A DNA stretch of 64,000 nucleotides from Zopfochytrium polystomum (Eukaryota; Chytridiomycota; Chytridiomycetes; Chytridiales; Chytridiaceae). Below the pieces are notes generated by a model that did no database searches, was not told the origin of the DNA, and was given only the letters and a program-made list of their open reading frames with translations. The number at the start of each line of letters is the position of its first letter. Within the stretch, counting starts at the first letter, position 1. The translations under genes were made by a program, and so were the position numbers. This document shows, in pieces, positions 1-9,488 of the stretch. The stretch covers positions 62,001-126,000 of the forward strand of contig JAIVFJ010000014.1 of assembly GCA_025765615.1 (NCBI GenBank), written 5' to 3'.

Positions 1-1083
1 GATGCGTCAAACGAGGACGACGAGGACGGCGCGGACGGCGACGAGGACGAGGACGAGGAGCACGACGACGAGACCGGCGAGGTTGTTGTCGGCCCGCGCA
101 CCGCGTTCACGCCAAAGTCAAAGATCCACGTCCACACGTCGCTGGCCGCGTACAAGGCCTACGCCCTTGGCCGGGCCAGATCCGCCGGAAAGCCCCGCGG
201 CCCGGATTATGTCGTGCTGACGGCCAAGCGGACGGGAACGGCCGCCGCCATCGAAGAGATGAAGGCGTGCGGGTTGGGTGCCGCAGTCAGCGGCTCCGGC
301 GACGACGCCGCAGCCGCCAGCCCCGCCGGATCGGCCGAGGACGCACGATTCTGGGAACGCACGGCGGTGGTCACATTCCAGAACGGCGCGCGGGCGGGCG
401 AGGAGATCCGGCGGGCGTTTTCCGAGCGGGTGGAGGTGGTGGAGGGGATGTGGCCGTTCAACGTGGTGGAGCCGGAGCCGTGTCATTACTTCCAGGCGAC
501 GTCGGGAACGCTGTACGTGACGGACTCGCCGACGGGGCGGGCGTTCCACAAGCTGCTGATCGCGGGGTCGCTGCCGGCCAAGACGTCCAAGGACATGGAC
601 GGGGTGCTGTATGGGAAGCTGCTGTTCAACCTGAACAACGCGGTGTGCGCGCTAGCGGACTCGACGATCCGCAGCACGCTGGTGGTCCGCGGGTACCGCA
701 AGGCGTACGCCATGTGCGTCACCGAGGCGCTCGCGGTCTACACGGCCGCCGGAATCCACCCGGTGTCGTTCGTGCCCGTGCCGCTGTGGGTGCTGCCGTA
801 CATCCTGTCGCTGCCGACCCCGCTGTTCTCGCGGGTGGCCGCGTCGTTCCTCGCGATCGACCCGGCCGCCGTGTCGTCCACCACCGTCGACCTGAGGGAC
901 GGAAAGCCCACCGAGATTGCGTACCTGCAGGGCGAGATTTGCCGCCTCGCCCGCGAGCACTACGTCGCCGCTCCCATGTGTGACCGGATCGTCGGCTTGG
1001 TGAGGGAGGCGGAGAGCCTCGGAAAGGGCAACTGGGAGAGGATCGGCCCCGAGGAGCTTTTGGATGCTTTGGAGATGCTGTGA
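1..1083 (+). CDS. panE: Ketopantoate reductase (PanE/ApbA family), 5'-truncated by window edge
   Basis: NADPH-dependent 2-dehydropantoate 2-reductase, which reduces ketopantoate to pantoate on the pantothenate/CoA route. The frame is open from base 1, so the N-terminal nucleotide-binding part lies left of the window. Visible family features are a VVTFQNG stretch followed by a conserved helix, and the C-terminal-domain segment GKLLFNLNNAV. That segment carries the Lys and Asn at the positions expected for the catalytic Lys and substrate-binding Asn. The protein ends with the usual helical C-terminal domain. An unusual Asp/Glu run (about 20 residues) opens the visible part and looks like an acidic insertion in the N-terminal domain. 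No intron is seen. The gene for the preceding enzyme, PanB, is in this same window at 14900-16546. Family assignment is secure; true start and full length are unknown. Confidence 0.87.
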   Translation, partial: DASNEDDEDGADGDEDEDEEHDDETGEVVVGPRTAFTPKSKIHVHTSLAAYKAYALGRARSAGKPRGPDYVVLTAKRTGTAAAIEEMKACGLGAAVSGSGDDAAAASPAGSAEDARFWERTAVVTFQNGARAGEEIRRAFSERVEVVEGMWPFNVVEPEPCHYFQATSGTLYVTDSPTGRAFHKLLIAGSLPAKTSKDMDGVLYGKLLFNLNNAVCALADSTIRSTLVVRGYRKAYAMCVTEALAVYTAAGIHPVSFVPVPLWVLPYILSLPTPLFSRVAASFLAIDPAAVSSTTVDLRDGKPTEIAYLQGEICRLAREHYVAAPMCDRIVGLVREAESLGKGNWERIGPEELLDALEML

Positions 1084-1538
1084 TTTTTTCATGGCAAGTT
1101 GAAGCGAGAGTTTAACCTGGGAGTGAAGATGTGTGTGTGTGTGTGTGATGTGTACGAGTTGGGTTTTCCGGGGATTTTGACCCGCAGACTATTTCGGTGG
1201 ATGCCCAAGCAGGAGGGTTGATGCGGGGATTTGTCCTCTACCCTCTACTCTAGGGAGGGTTTTTTTTTCCTTCTTTTTTTCAGTGTTGCCCTGCTAACCT
1301 CGTTTGCGAGTCTTTTTTTCTTCTTTCTGCCTTTGGTTCCTCATTTCTGTTTCCCCATTCGTATCTCTGATTCTAGCCTGGTTCGTTCCCCACGAGTAGT
1401 CCTGCCTACGAAAGAATTTCCACCCGTTACCCCGTCCCTTCGCTTCTATCACCAACAGCCATCCCGCCCCCTCCTTTCCTTTCTGATTTCACCCTTTGGC
1501 CATTTCTCTCCCCAGCTTCTTCTTCTTCTTCTTCTTCT

Positions 1539-1573
<35 letters not shown>

Positions 1574-2145
1574 GCTGCTTGTCCAAAGATCTTGTCGTTT
1601 GTCCTCAGATGTTCGCGAGCTCCGTCGCCCTTTCCCTCAGCGTACCCCCGCCGTCCCTTTGCCCTTTCCCTTCTCCTCAAATTAAGCGCTTTTCCGGGCC
1701 GGCTCCCGCCTCCTGTGCGTGCGCATCGACGGAAGTGGACGGGAAGAGAGAGAGTTGGTTGAGGGACGGCGGACATGCGAAAAGCGTCGTAGGCTCGCGG
1801 TCCCCGCCTCGCTTGCTTTCGTCAAAACTCACCCCGTCCTTTTTCGGAAAAGCAAGTGCACTAGAATATGAAGCCGAAACCCAAAAAGAAAAAATAAAGG
1901 AGTGTGAAAGGAAAAGGGATTGTGCTGGGAGCCTGGCTGGGAGGCGCAAGCCTTTTCGGGCACACACACCTCAGCCAGCAGCTTTGCGGTAAGCAAGAGG
2001 TATATTTTTTTTTTCTCGGTATCATTCTGGTGGGGAAAACTGTCTTGTATTTTCGTCATCCCGCTATCATGAGGCAAAGGCATAAATAATATTTCGCTTC
2101 CAAGCCCTCATCTTTCCCCCCCAGCCCACCCGCGCTCCCATCCCC
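1084..2145. other. Convergent intergenic region, low-complexity T tracts
   Basis: This is the shared 3' flank of panE (+) and the beta-helix gene (-). It contains a (CTT)n run leading into about 32 T at 1541-1572 and several further T- or A-rich stretches. The open frames across it are pyrimidine-rich low complexity. I see no supported gene. Confidence 0.6.
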
Positions 2146-4378
2146 TCAGGTCGAATACCCATAGTTACCAAACTCAAACAGTTTGTCCAAGATTCTCCTA
2201 TCCTCCGTATCGGAGGTCGGCAACTGTTTCACCGTGGACTCTTCAAACCCGCCAGCGGCGACGCCGGGGCACAGCTCGTTAATTGCCGGAACGGAGGACG
2301 CGCCGGGTGCGACGACGGCGACGGCGTCGTCGAACCTAGTCGAGTCGTCGCACCGACCGCCCGGTCTGGTGCTGCTGCTCTGCCTGAACGCGGCCTTCGT
2401 GCTCACAAACACGTTCCGCCCGTCGACCACGTTCTCACCGCCGCCGTGGGAGAACACAGCGTCGAGCTTTCCATTGGTCGAAGTTCCGGTGCTGCCGCCG
2501 ACGCGGGAGAACAGGTTGCCGCGGACGGCCCAGCCGGAGGTCAGGTCGTCCATGTAGACGGCGTACCTGCCGGCGCCGCCAAAGTCGTGGAAGTAGTTTT
2601 TCTCGACGACCGTGTTCCTGCTGCGGGTCTGCTCGTCCTGGGGCAGGGTCGCGTTGTAGGAGTAGCAGTAGACGGCGCCCATGTCGCGGAAGGCGGTGAC
2701 GGCGGCGGCGAGCTCGTTTCTGGCAAAGTAGATGCCGTCGCCGCAGAGGTTGACGGCGAGGTGCGGGTGGTTGACGAAGCGGCTCTCCGTGACGGCGACG
2801 GCGGTGCCGGCGGTGATGACGGCGGGGTTGTAGACGCGGTTGTACCAGGCGCCATTTGCGAACGTGGAGCGGGAGACGCGGATAGTCGCGGCCGAGTCGT
2901 CGGAGGGAGCGGCTGGGGGGTTGGCGTCGTCGTAGTCCGGGCCGGTGAGGAAGAGGGCGGTGGAGCCAAAGTTTCGGACGTAGACGTTGTCGACGAGGGT
3001 GTCTGGGGCCGGGTCGGGCATGTAGAGGGCGGTGCCGGCAAAGTTTGCAAACTCGGCGTCGCGGACGGTGACGGAGGAGCTGTAGTTTGCGACGTCGAGG
3101 ACATTGTGGCGGCCCAGCTCGAAGAAGAGGTTCTGGAAGGTGATGCGCGAGGCGGCTTGCAGCGAAAAGAGCGGCGCCGCCGTCGAGGAGGTGAAGGCGA
3201 TGATCGTATTGGCGGGAAGCGGGACGGTTTGCGAGTAGAGATAGACGTTGCCGGTCTTGACGTCGACGTACACCTCGGTGGGGTCGTCGAGCTCGGATAT
3301 CGCATTCTCTATGAAGAGGAGGTTGGCTTTCCAGGACTAGGGGGGAGGGGGGTTCGTTAGCCTCTTTTTCCTTTTATTTTCTCCCATCTCACGCTGGGAG
3401 ACTGGGAAGGAACAAGGAGTTGGGAGGGGGGGAAAAAGCAACACTTACATTTAACCGAAGGCCATACCGCACTCCATTCTTCATCGTAAAAGAAACCGAC
3501 TTGTCGGACGGGCTGACGGTCAAGACACGCTGCTTGGTCCACGCCCACGACTCGGAGAGCACGCCGTTTATGTAGAGGTCCTTTTCCTTTGCCCACGCCT
3601 TCCACTGCGAGGAGGATCCGTTGGTGATCTTGAACGTGCCGCCGGGAAGGTTCGGGTCGTACATGGTGGTGCCGACGCTGGAGACGGAGGACATGAGGAC
3701 ATTTCCGGCCTCCATGTCCTTGAGGTCAGCGACCTGCTGCGTGTACTTTCTGTCCTTTGCGTTGGGCCAGCGGGCCGGGGAGAGGCGACCGCCGTTGAGG
3801 TAGACCTGCATCTCGAGGCACGAGTAGGTCAGCGAGATGTTAAAGCCCCTGTCGCAGTTTGCGAGCTTGAGGTCGGCGAGGCGGACGCCGAGGGCGGCGG
3901 GGGCGTTGCAGACGAGGACGTAGGGGCGGGCGGCGGAGGGGATGAGAGGGTACAGCGAGTCGGAGGAGGGGACGGTCCGGAAACACGAGGGCGAGACGGT
4001 GCGGCTGGCGGTGATGCGGGCGCGCTTTGCGGCGCCGTCAACGGTCTTGAATGTGATGGAGGAGGTCGTGGATGTGTTGGTGGGGCGGTCGATGACGATT
4101 GTTTGGCCAACATAGTGGTTTCCGGGCAGCAGGTTGATTGTGACGTCGAGGCCGTCGGGGTTTGCCGAGATGGCGCCGGCGGCCAGCTTTTGCGCGCGAC
4201 CGATGGTTTGGAGGGCCGCGTTGGACCGTGTACCCGTGTTGGAGTCGGAGCCTGCCGAAGGGTCGACAAACAGCGCAAGCGGACTGGCGGCGGCGACTGG
4301 GTTGAAGCCCTGGAGGAGGATGCTCGTCGCGAGCGACAGCAGCGAGAGCGGGGCTACTTTTTGAAGCGTTATGAGCAT
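2146..4378 (-). CDS. Secreted right-handed parallel beta-helix protein, copy 1
   Basis: Two exons, 4378-3449 and 3336-2146 (phase-0 intron of 112 bp, GTAAGT...TAG), give about 706 residues. A hydrophobic signal peptide (about residues 1-30) precedes the motif LFVDPSAGSDSNTG, typical of beta-helix proteins of the pectate-lyase/GH-like fold. A segment with LNGGRLSPARWPN follows, as seen in carbohydrate-acting beta-helix proteins. The C-terminal half has repeated short beta-strand rungs (ITFQNLFF, SVTVRDAEF, NTVVEKNYFHDF). Paired cysteines and N-glycosylation sequons fit secretion. A likely role is binding or cleaving an extracellular polysaccharide; no substrate can be named. A paralogue with the same intron position lies at 35937-38346. 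The fold call is firm, the enzyme activity is not. Confidence 0.82.
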
Positions 4379-4981
4379 AATGGCGTGGTGGGTCCTCGGC
4401 CTTCCTTTTTTTTTTTCTTTTTTTTTTCTCCCTGTTCTCGTTTTCTGTTTCCCTCCTCGCCCTCGATCCGTCTCCTCTGTCCATTTTATATTGTTACTGC
4501 ACGCTGTTTTCCCGTCTCAGCAGCTTTATCATATTTCTTTCCCTTTTTTCCCCTCTTTTTTTCTTATTTCCAGTTCGCCTGCACGTATGCGCGCCGACGC
4601 GCGTCCATAAATAGCTCATCCACAACGACGAGGCAATTTTTTCTAAAAAAGGGGATGCACTCAGGGGGGGAGTGCTATGATGCGTAATAGCTCAGAGAAG
4701 AATGAAAAAAAAAGTACTTCAGCTTTCTAGGGCCGCCCGTGTCGGTGGATACGCGATACTGCTGGCCGGGCTGGCTGGCTGATGCTATTGTTTACTATGT
4801 TAATTGGCAGTGCCGACAAAAACAGTCGCGACGGCATTTGGCGGCGTTTGTCGAAACAGTGCAACTGTTGAGACAAAAATCCAATCAGAGAGTCTGGCTA
4901 AAAAACTTTAAAAAATTTGCGCCTCACAAACTGAACAGGTTGGATCGAGAGTACACTGGTTCGGAGCGGGTATGAGATTTC
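4379..4981. other. Intergenic region upstream of beta-helix copy 1
   Basis: This is the 5' flank of the beta-helix gene, with long T and CTT-rich stretches (4405-4440, 4540-4565) close to its start, probably its promoter. The part from 4700 onward is AT-richer. No gene, RNA or clear repeat copy is seen. Confidence 0.5.
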
Positions 4982-5581
4982 ATGAGAAAAGTCCCCATCT
5001 GTATAGCAAGCGCAACACACCTCCTCCCTCTGATTCTCTCCATTGTCATTTGCACTCCACTGCCCATCCCACCCTTTGTTTGGGCGTGTGTTGCAGCCAC
5101 AACTTCTGACCCAACCTCATTACCAATCCTCTCACAACAGATCCTCCCAGCCACCACCTTCATCTCAAACACCCCCCTGTCTTGGCCAACTTCGACAACA
5201 ACTTCGCCTCTCACAGGACTCTCTCGTCATTTTGCTCTTTTGACCACCTCAGCCTTTGCCAACATTGCCCACAACCCTGACCTAGTTCATTGGGAAGCCA
5301 CGTTTCTCACTTTCCACTCTGGCATTAAACCCTATTTCCTCTTTGGCACCCTCCCTGGCTCTGCTTGTCACAAGCACCAACTCCAAAACCTCAGCAACAC
5401 TTTGCCCAACCAAAAAGTTCTAAACCAACACACCCTTAAGTCTACCCAAATGGACTCTGTCGACAAAGCCACCTCTGGGGAGAAGACGAAGTCCAACAAG
5501 CCGTCTGACGAGTGCTCCAAGCCCCACAGATCCCTCCACCACGAAATTCCCAGTCCCAAACGAATGTTAACAAATGGATAG
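4982..5581 (+). CDS. Possible 199-residue secreted protein (unsupported open frame)
   Basis: A single uninterrupted frame starts with a hydrophobic stretch (MRKVPICIASATHLLPLILS) that could be a signal peptide. The rest is rich in Ser, Thr, Pro and Leu with few cysteines and no family I recognise. Base use is CT-rich and unlike the GC-rich neighbouring genes; it resembles the AT-richer repeat island near 45-50 kb. It could equally be non-coding or repeat-derived. I list it because the frame is long and begins plausibly, but nothing else supports it. Confidence 0.22.
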   Translation: MRKVPICIASATHLLPLILSIVICTPLPIPPFVWACVAATTSDPTSLPILSQQILPATTFISNTPLSWPTSTTTSPLTGLSRHFALLTTSAFANIAHNPDLVHWEATFLTFHSGIKPYFLFGTLPGSACHKHQLQNLSNTLPNQKVLNQHTLKSTQMDSVDKATSGEKTKSNKPSDECSKPHRSLHHEIPSPKRMLTNG

Positions 5582-6172
5582 TAAATTTGAATGCTTTTGT
5601 GCAGGGGGGTTCGCCCGCCGCCTTTCTGTTTACGCACACACGCACACGCACACGCACAAACGAGCCTACTGTTGGAAGTGCATTCTCTGAACAGGCACAC
5701 AACAGAACGAGAGAGGTTTAAAAAAAAAAAAAAAATAGAAAACAGCATTAGAACAGAACTGCATGGGAGGGAGCCAGCCCATCCCGCGCGACCAATGCAC
5801 GCCAGATATTTCAGGGGGGCCGAGGTCATTTCCGGTTCCAATTCGCCAGCACCCAGGGGGAGCACCGGAACTCGAAATAAAAATGACGACCCCGTACCGA
5901 CCACCACCACCCATTGCGCGCTGACAACCCATTCGAGAATCAAAACAACTTGACTGAAGGTGGGGGCGGGAAGGGCCACCAGCGACAGTCTCGGCCATGG
6001 AGGAAGAAGGCAACGGGGGAAAAGAAAGGTGGGGTCAAACCAGAAAATAGAAAGCGGTCGATCAAATGGAGAGGAAAGAAGAACAGGAGAGGGGTTGAAA
6101 CAAACGGAAAAAAAAGGATGATAATGCGTGTTAAGCACTGAACGCGAAATATTCCCAAACCCCAAACGACAT
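5582..6172. other. Intergenic region with CA repeat and A-rich stretches
   Basis: It contains a short imperfect (CA)n near 5633-5660 and poly-A/purine-rich stretches (5720-5735, 6000-6125). It is the 3' flank of the CBM19-like gene on the minus strand. No gene is seen. Confidence 0.45.
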
Positions 6173-7366
6173 TTACATCGCAATGCCGCTTGCATCGACG
6201 TAGTCGTGGTTTGCGACCGCGTCATCAATGACGGCTGCGGCGGCAGAGTCATCGACAACGGCATCCGCGGCGGTGCTGTCGTCGACAACGGCAGGGGCAT
6301 CAGCGGCAGTGGTGTCATCGACAACGGTGGCATCGGCAGCAGTCGTGTCGTCGACAACGGCGGCGGGCGCGGCGACATCCATGATGCCAGCCGCGGCATC
6401 GTTGGCGAGCATCTCGTCGAGCAGGGCGGAGGGCGACATGCCCTCCATAGTTCCGTCGTCCTCAGCCACAGCGTCCGCGGTGGTAGCGTCATTGGTGAGG
6501 GCCGCTGCGTCGGGGGCGATCATGGCGTCCGCGGATTCGGCGTACATGGTGGTGTCGACGAGGGCCGCGCCGTCGTCGGTGGTGCCGTCAGCGGCAACAG
6601 CGGCGGTGTCCACGAGCGCCGCAGCGTCGGAGACCGAGCCTGCCATGTCCAGGACGGCCATCGCGTCAGGGTGGATCATGGAGTCGGCGGTGGCGTCGTC
6701 GACCACTGCGTCCATGACAACAGCGTCGCCCGCCGCTGCATCCATGGCGGTGGCGTCGGTCGTTGTGCCGTCAGTGGTGAGCGAGGCGTCAGAGATGGCA
6801 CCTGCCATGTCCATGACCTCCATCGCTGCCGGGTGGATGACAGAGGAGTCATCGACAACAGCTGCGGCAACTGCCCCCATACCGTCCACAGCGGCGGCAG
6901 CGACCGAGGCACCGGCCGCGGCTGCGGATTCCGCGGAGTCAAAGCAAGACGGGGCGCCGTCCGAAAGGAGACCGCAAACAGGCGTCGCAGCAGCGCAGTC
7001 GGCGAACCAAACGTAGGCTGCGAGTATTTTGGTGGACGTAAGTTCAGATTTAGATTGGTTTGAAGTGGTAATGGGGGATCAAAGATCGAATAGCAACGGC
7101 AAGCAAATGGCTTATCGGGGGACGGAGCGAGGCGTTTTGGAGGACGGAAGCTGGGTTTTACCTCCGTCAATGCAGGCGAGAAGGGACTCTGGCGAGGTGG
7201 TAAGGCCGTCGGCTGGCTGGCCGCACGCGTAGTGGGCCGTGCAGGCGGATCCAGCGGCGACGGGGCCTTGAGGTAGCGGTACGGCGAGGGTGGTGCTGCT
7301 TGGGTGGGTCAGAACAATCGCCGCGGCCGAGGCCAGCAAGATGGAGGAGGCTGATGAGAAGATCAT
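6173..7366 (-). CDS. Secreted protein with CBM19-like chitin-binding head and long Ala/Asp-rich repeat tail
   Basis: Exons 7366-7162 and 7017-6173 join in phase 1 to give 349 residues. Residues about 1-30 form a signal peptide. Residues about 38-92 carry six cysteines in a spacing like fungal CBM19 (C..C..LLACIDG, WFADCAAATPVCG, SCFD), a small chitin-binding module. The remaining 250 residues are Ala, Asp, Val and Thr-rich with internal duplications. One unit, close to VVDDTTAADA, recurs about four times. A longer unit around MAVLDMAGSVSDA and MEVMDMAGAISDA also recurs. The tail is strongly acidic and nearly cysteine-free. Likely location is the cell wall or outside the cell, held by the chitin-binding head. 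The CBM19 call rests on the Cys/aromatic pattern only; another small cysteine-rich module is possible. Confidence 0.7.
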
Positions 7367-7566
7367 GGTTGCCGTCGACGAACTGAGTACGGGCGATGAT
7401 GGGGTTGGGGTTGGGGGAAGGTGAGTTGTGGAGTGGGTGATTGGGGGGGGACAGGGAGTTTTTTCGTTGCTGCGTTTTTGATTATAAGGGAGGGAAGTGG
7501 CCGCACACACCAGCGTGGCCGCTTCAATTTTTGTTTTGCATTTTTTTTTTGTTTTTTTTTTTGCAC

Positions 7567-7805
7567 CGGTCTGTCTGTCTGTCTGTCTGTCTGATTGCCT
7601 GTCTGTTGCTCTGGGTAGCTGTCAATCCCGCCCACTCCGATCCTTGGCTGCAAATTAGGAAAATCATCAAGTGACACGCCTGGCAGCGAGCGTGCCAGAA
7701 GTTTTTCTTCTGGGATTTCGCTCGCTTCCGTGTGGGCGCCGTCTGCCCATCTGTCCATCATCTGTCTGTCTGTCTGCCTGTCTGGCTGTCTGTCTGTCTG
7801 TCTGT
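7567..7805. repeat. CTGT tetranucleotide tracts (two)
   Basis: Two separate runs of the unit CTGT/GTCT, about 25 bp and about 48 bp with minor interruptions, lie upstream of the CBM19-like gene start. Confidence 0.8.
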
Positions 7806-8118
7806 CCGACTGCTGGTGCGGCCACAGATTGCATTTGGCTGGAGAGCAAATTAAAATTTTTGGATTCTCTGCTGCGAAAAACAGAAAAACCTCTTTTGAG
7901 GAGTTTGTGGATTTCTTTCCTTTTCGAGAAGGTCACACTCCCACAGGGAACACAAGCCACCTCCTCGCCAAATGGGGCTGACCAACTGCGCAAAACGGAG
8001 CGGGACGTCACCGCGGTCTGGACATGCCGTGACTGCCCACACACTCCAAATTATATACTTATTTCTCGTGTGTTGCTGTTCCCACAAAGGAAAAAGATTG
8101 TTTCCCTCGCTCAGCTCC

Positions 8119-8160
<42 letters not shown>

Positions 8161-8679
8161 CACACACGCACACACACACTCTCTCTCTCCTTCTCGCTCT
8201 CTCTCGCTTAATGTCTCGCTTCCGAGCGGTCCGTTTCGGTCACAAACGGGAACTAAAACAATAAAAAACCTCTACTCCGCAATGAAGTCCGACAGGACCA
8301 ACTGACAAAGGGGCCAACGGACGAACTGCAAGTTTCTTGCATGTTGCAGCGAGCAAGAACGAAACACCACCCCCCCAAGGCAGAGCAAATGCTTGGGCTT
8401 GGAAAATATCATTGATATTTGTTGCATGTGCGGTGCTGGCCGACGCTTATTCTATCCTAGCATTTTTTTTTTGGGAACACCCATGACAGTCTGTGTTTTT
8501 CCTTCTCATTGGGTCTTGCCGGTTTGCTTTTCTCGCCACGAGAGCGCGGCGCGCCTCCTCACGGACTGAAACTCGGCTCTCTCAACGCGAAGTGTCTGAA
8601 ATCTCTCTTGCAATTAGATAGATTCAAAAAGCAAAACAAAAAAAAAAATGAACAAGCAGAAAACATGTGGATTGTACCG

Positions 8680-8956
8680 GTAACAGTACTAAGGTTACTG
8701 TATGTTGAATAACGAATACCGGCAATTTTCGAAAACGGTTTTGCGTTGGCCAGCTACTGGACGAACGAGGATATTTCCTCGATTAGTAAATCTGGTCAAA
8801 TATGCAAATATTTGCAGATATTATCACTCAATATAAAAATGCGGTTAACGCTTTAACCGCGTACGCAGTTAGGGATTCAAATAACAAACTATTCGAACCG
8901 TATTCGGCGGTTGCCAACCTTATACCAACAAGCGCGGTTGGTTTACATACTGTTAC
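8680..8956. repeat. AT-rich segment bounded by inverted repeats (possible MITE-like element)
   Basis: A 9-bp sequence GTAACAGTA at 8680 recurs inverted (TACTGTTAC) at 8948-8956. Between them the base composition drops sharply in GC and there are internal inverted repeats: GCGGTTAA/TTAACCGC with a 4-nt loop, and CGAGGA/TCCTCG. No target-site duplication is visible at the ends, so this may be a decayed element or chance. Confidence 0.35.
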
Positions 8957-9488
8957 ATATCAAGAATGAAAGGTCCTGTTCTCAGAAATGCAGCAAAGTA
9001 TGAGAACAACCAGCCACTGGACCACTTCCAAAACCCACACAAATCGCAAAACACGTCAAACACATGCGCAGGAGCAAATGCACTGCCACGAAAGGGATTG
9101 GGACAGAAAACCGGTGACATTTGCAATGACAAACGCGTTGGCGCAAATTTGCGATTTGCGAGGGTTTTGTAAGTTGTCTTCTGAGTGTCAGTGCTGCCAT
9201 TCTTCTTTGTACCAACCATATTCCACCCCTTCCAGATTGTGACTTGGAATTCGGCCGTGGCTTGCAATTTGTCATTTCATTTTCGGCAAGAGCTCTGTTC
9301 CGATGGCTCGCCGCGAGAAGCGTCCGTCGTGTGACAGAGAGAGCGATCGTCGCGGGCGCTCGGTTGAAGTGCGGGCGTGGATGAGCTGAAAAAAAAAAAA
9401 TGAGCAAAAAAAAGCAAAATGGAAAATCATAATTGTACAAAAAGAACAAAAGAAGAAAAAAAAAAAAAAAAAGCCGACCCAGCAAAAC

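Larger units (their letters stand above)
7367..9488. other. Divergent intergenic region with microsatellites
   Basis: This is a 2.1-kb gap between the CBM19-like gene (-) and the PLP-enzyme gene (+). It contains (CTGT)n tracts at about 7567-7592 and 7757-7805, a (CT)n tract at about 8119-8157, and an AT-rich segment described separately (8680-8956). Frames across it are low-complexity. No gene is recognised. Confidence 0.5.

Noticed and set aside
7567..8157. Regular repeats that might suggest a CRISPR or satellite array
   Set aside because: They are simple CTGT and CT microsatellites with no spacers.
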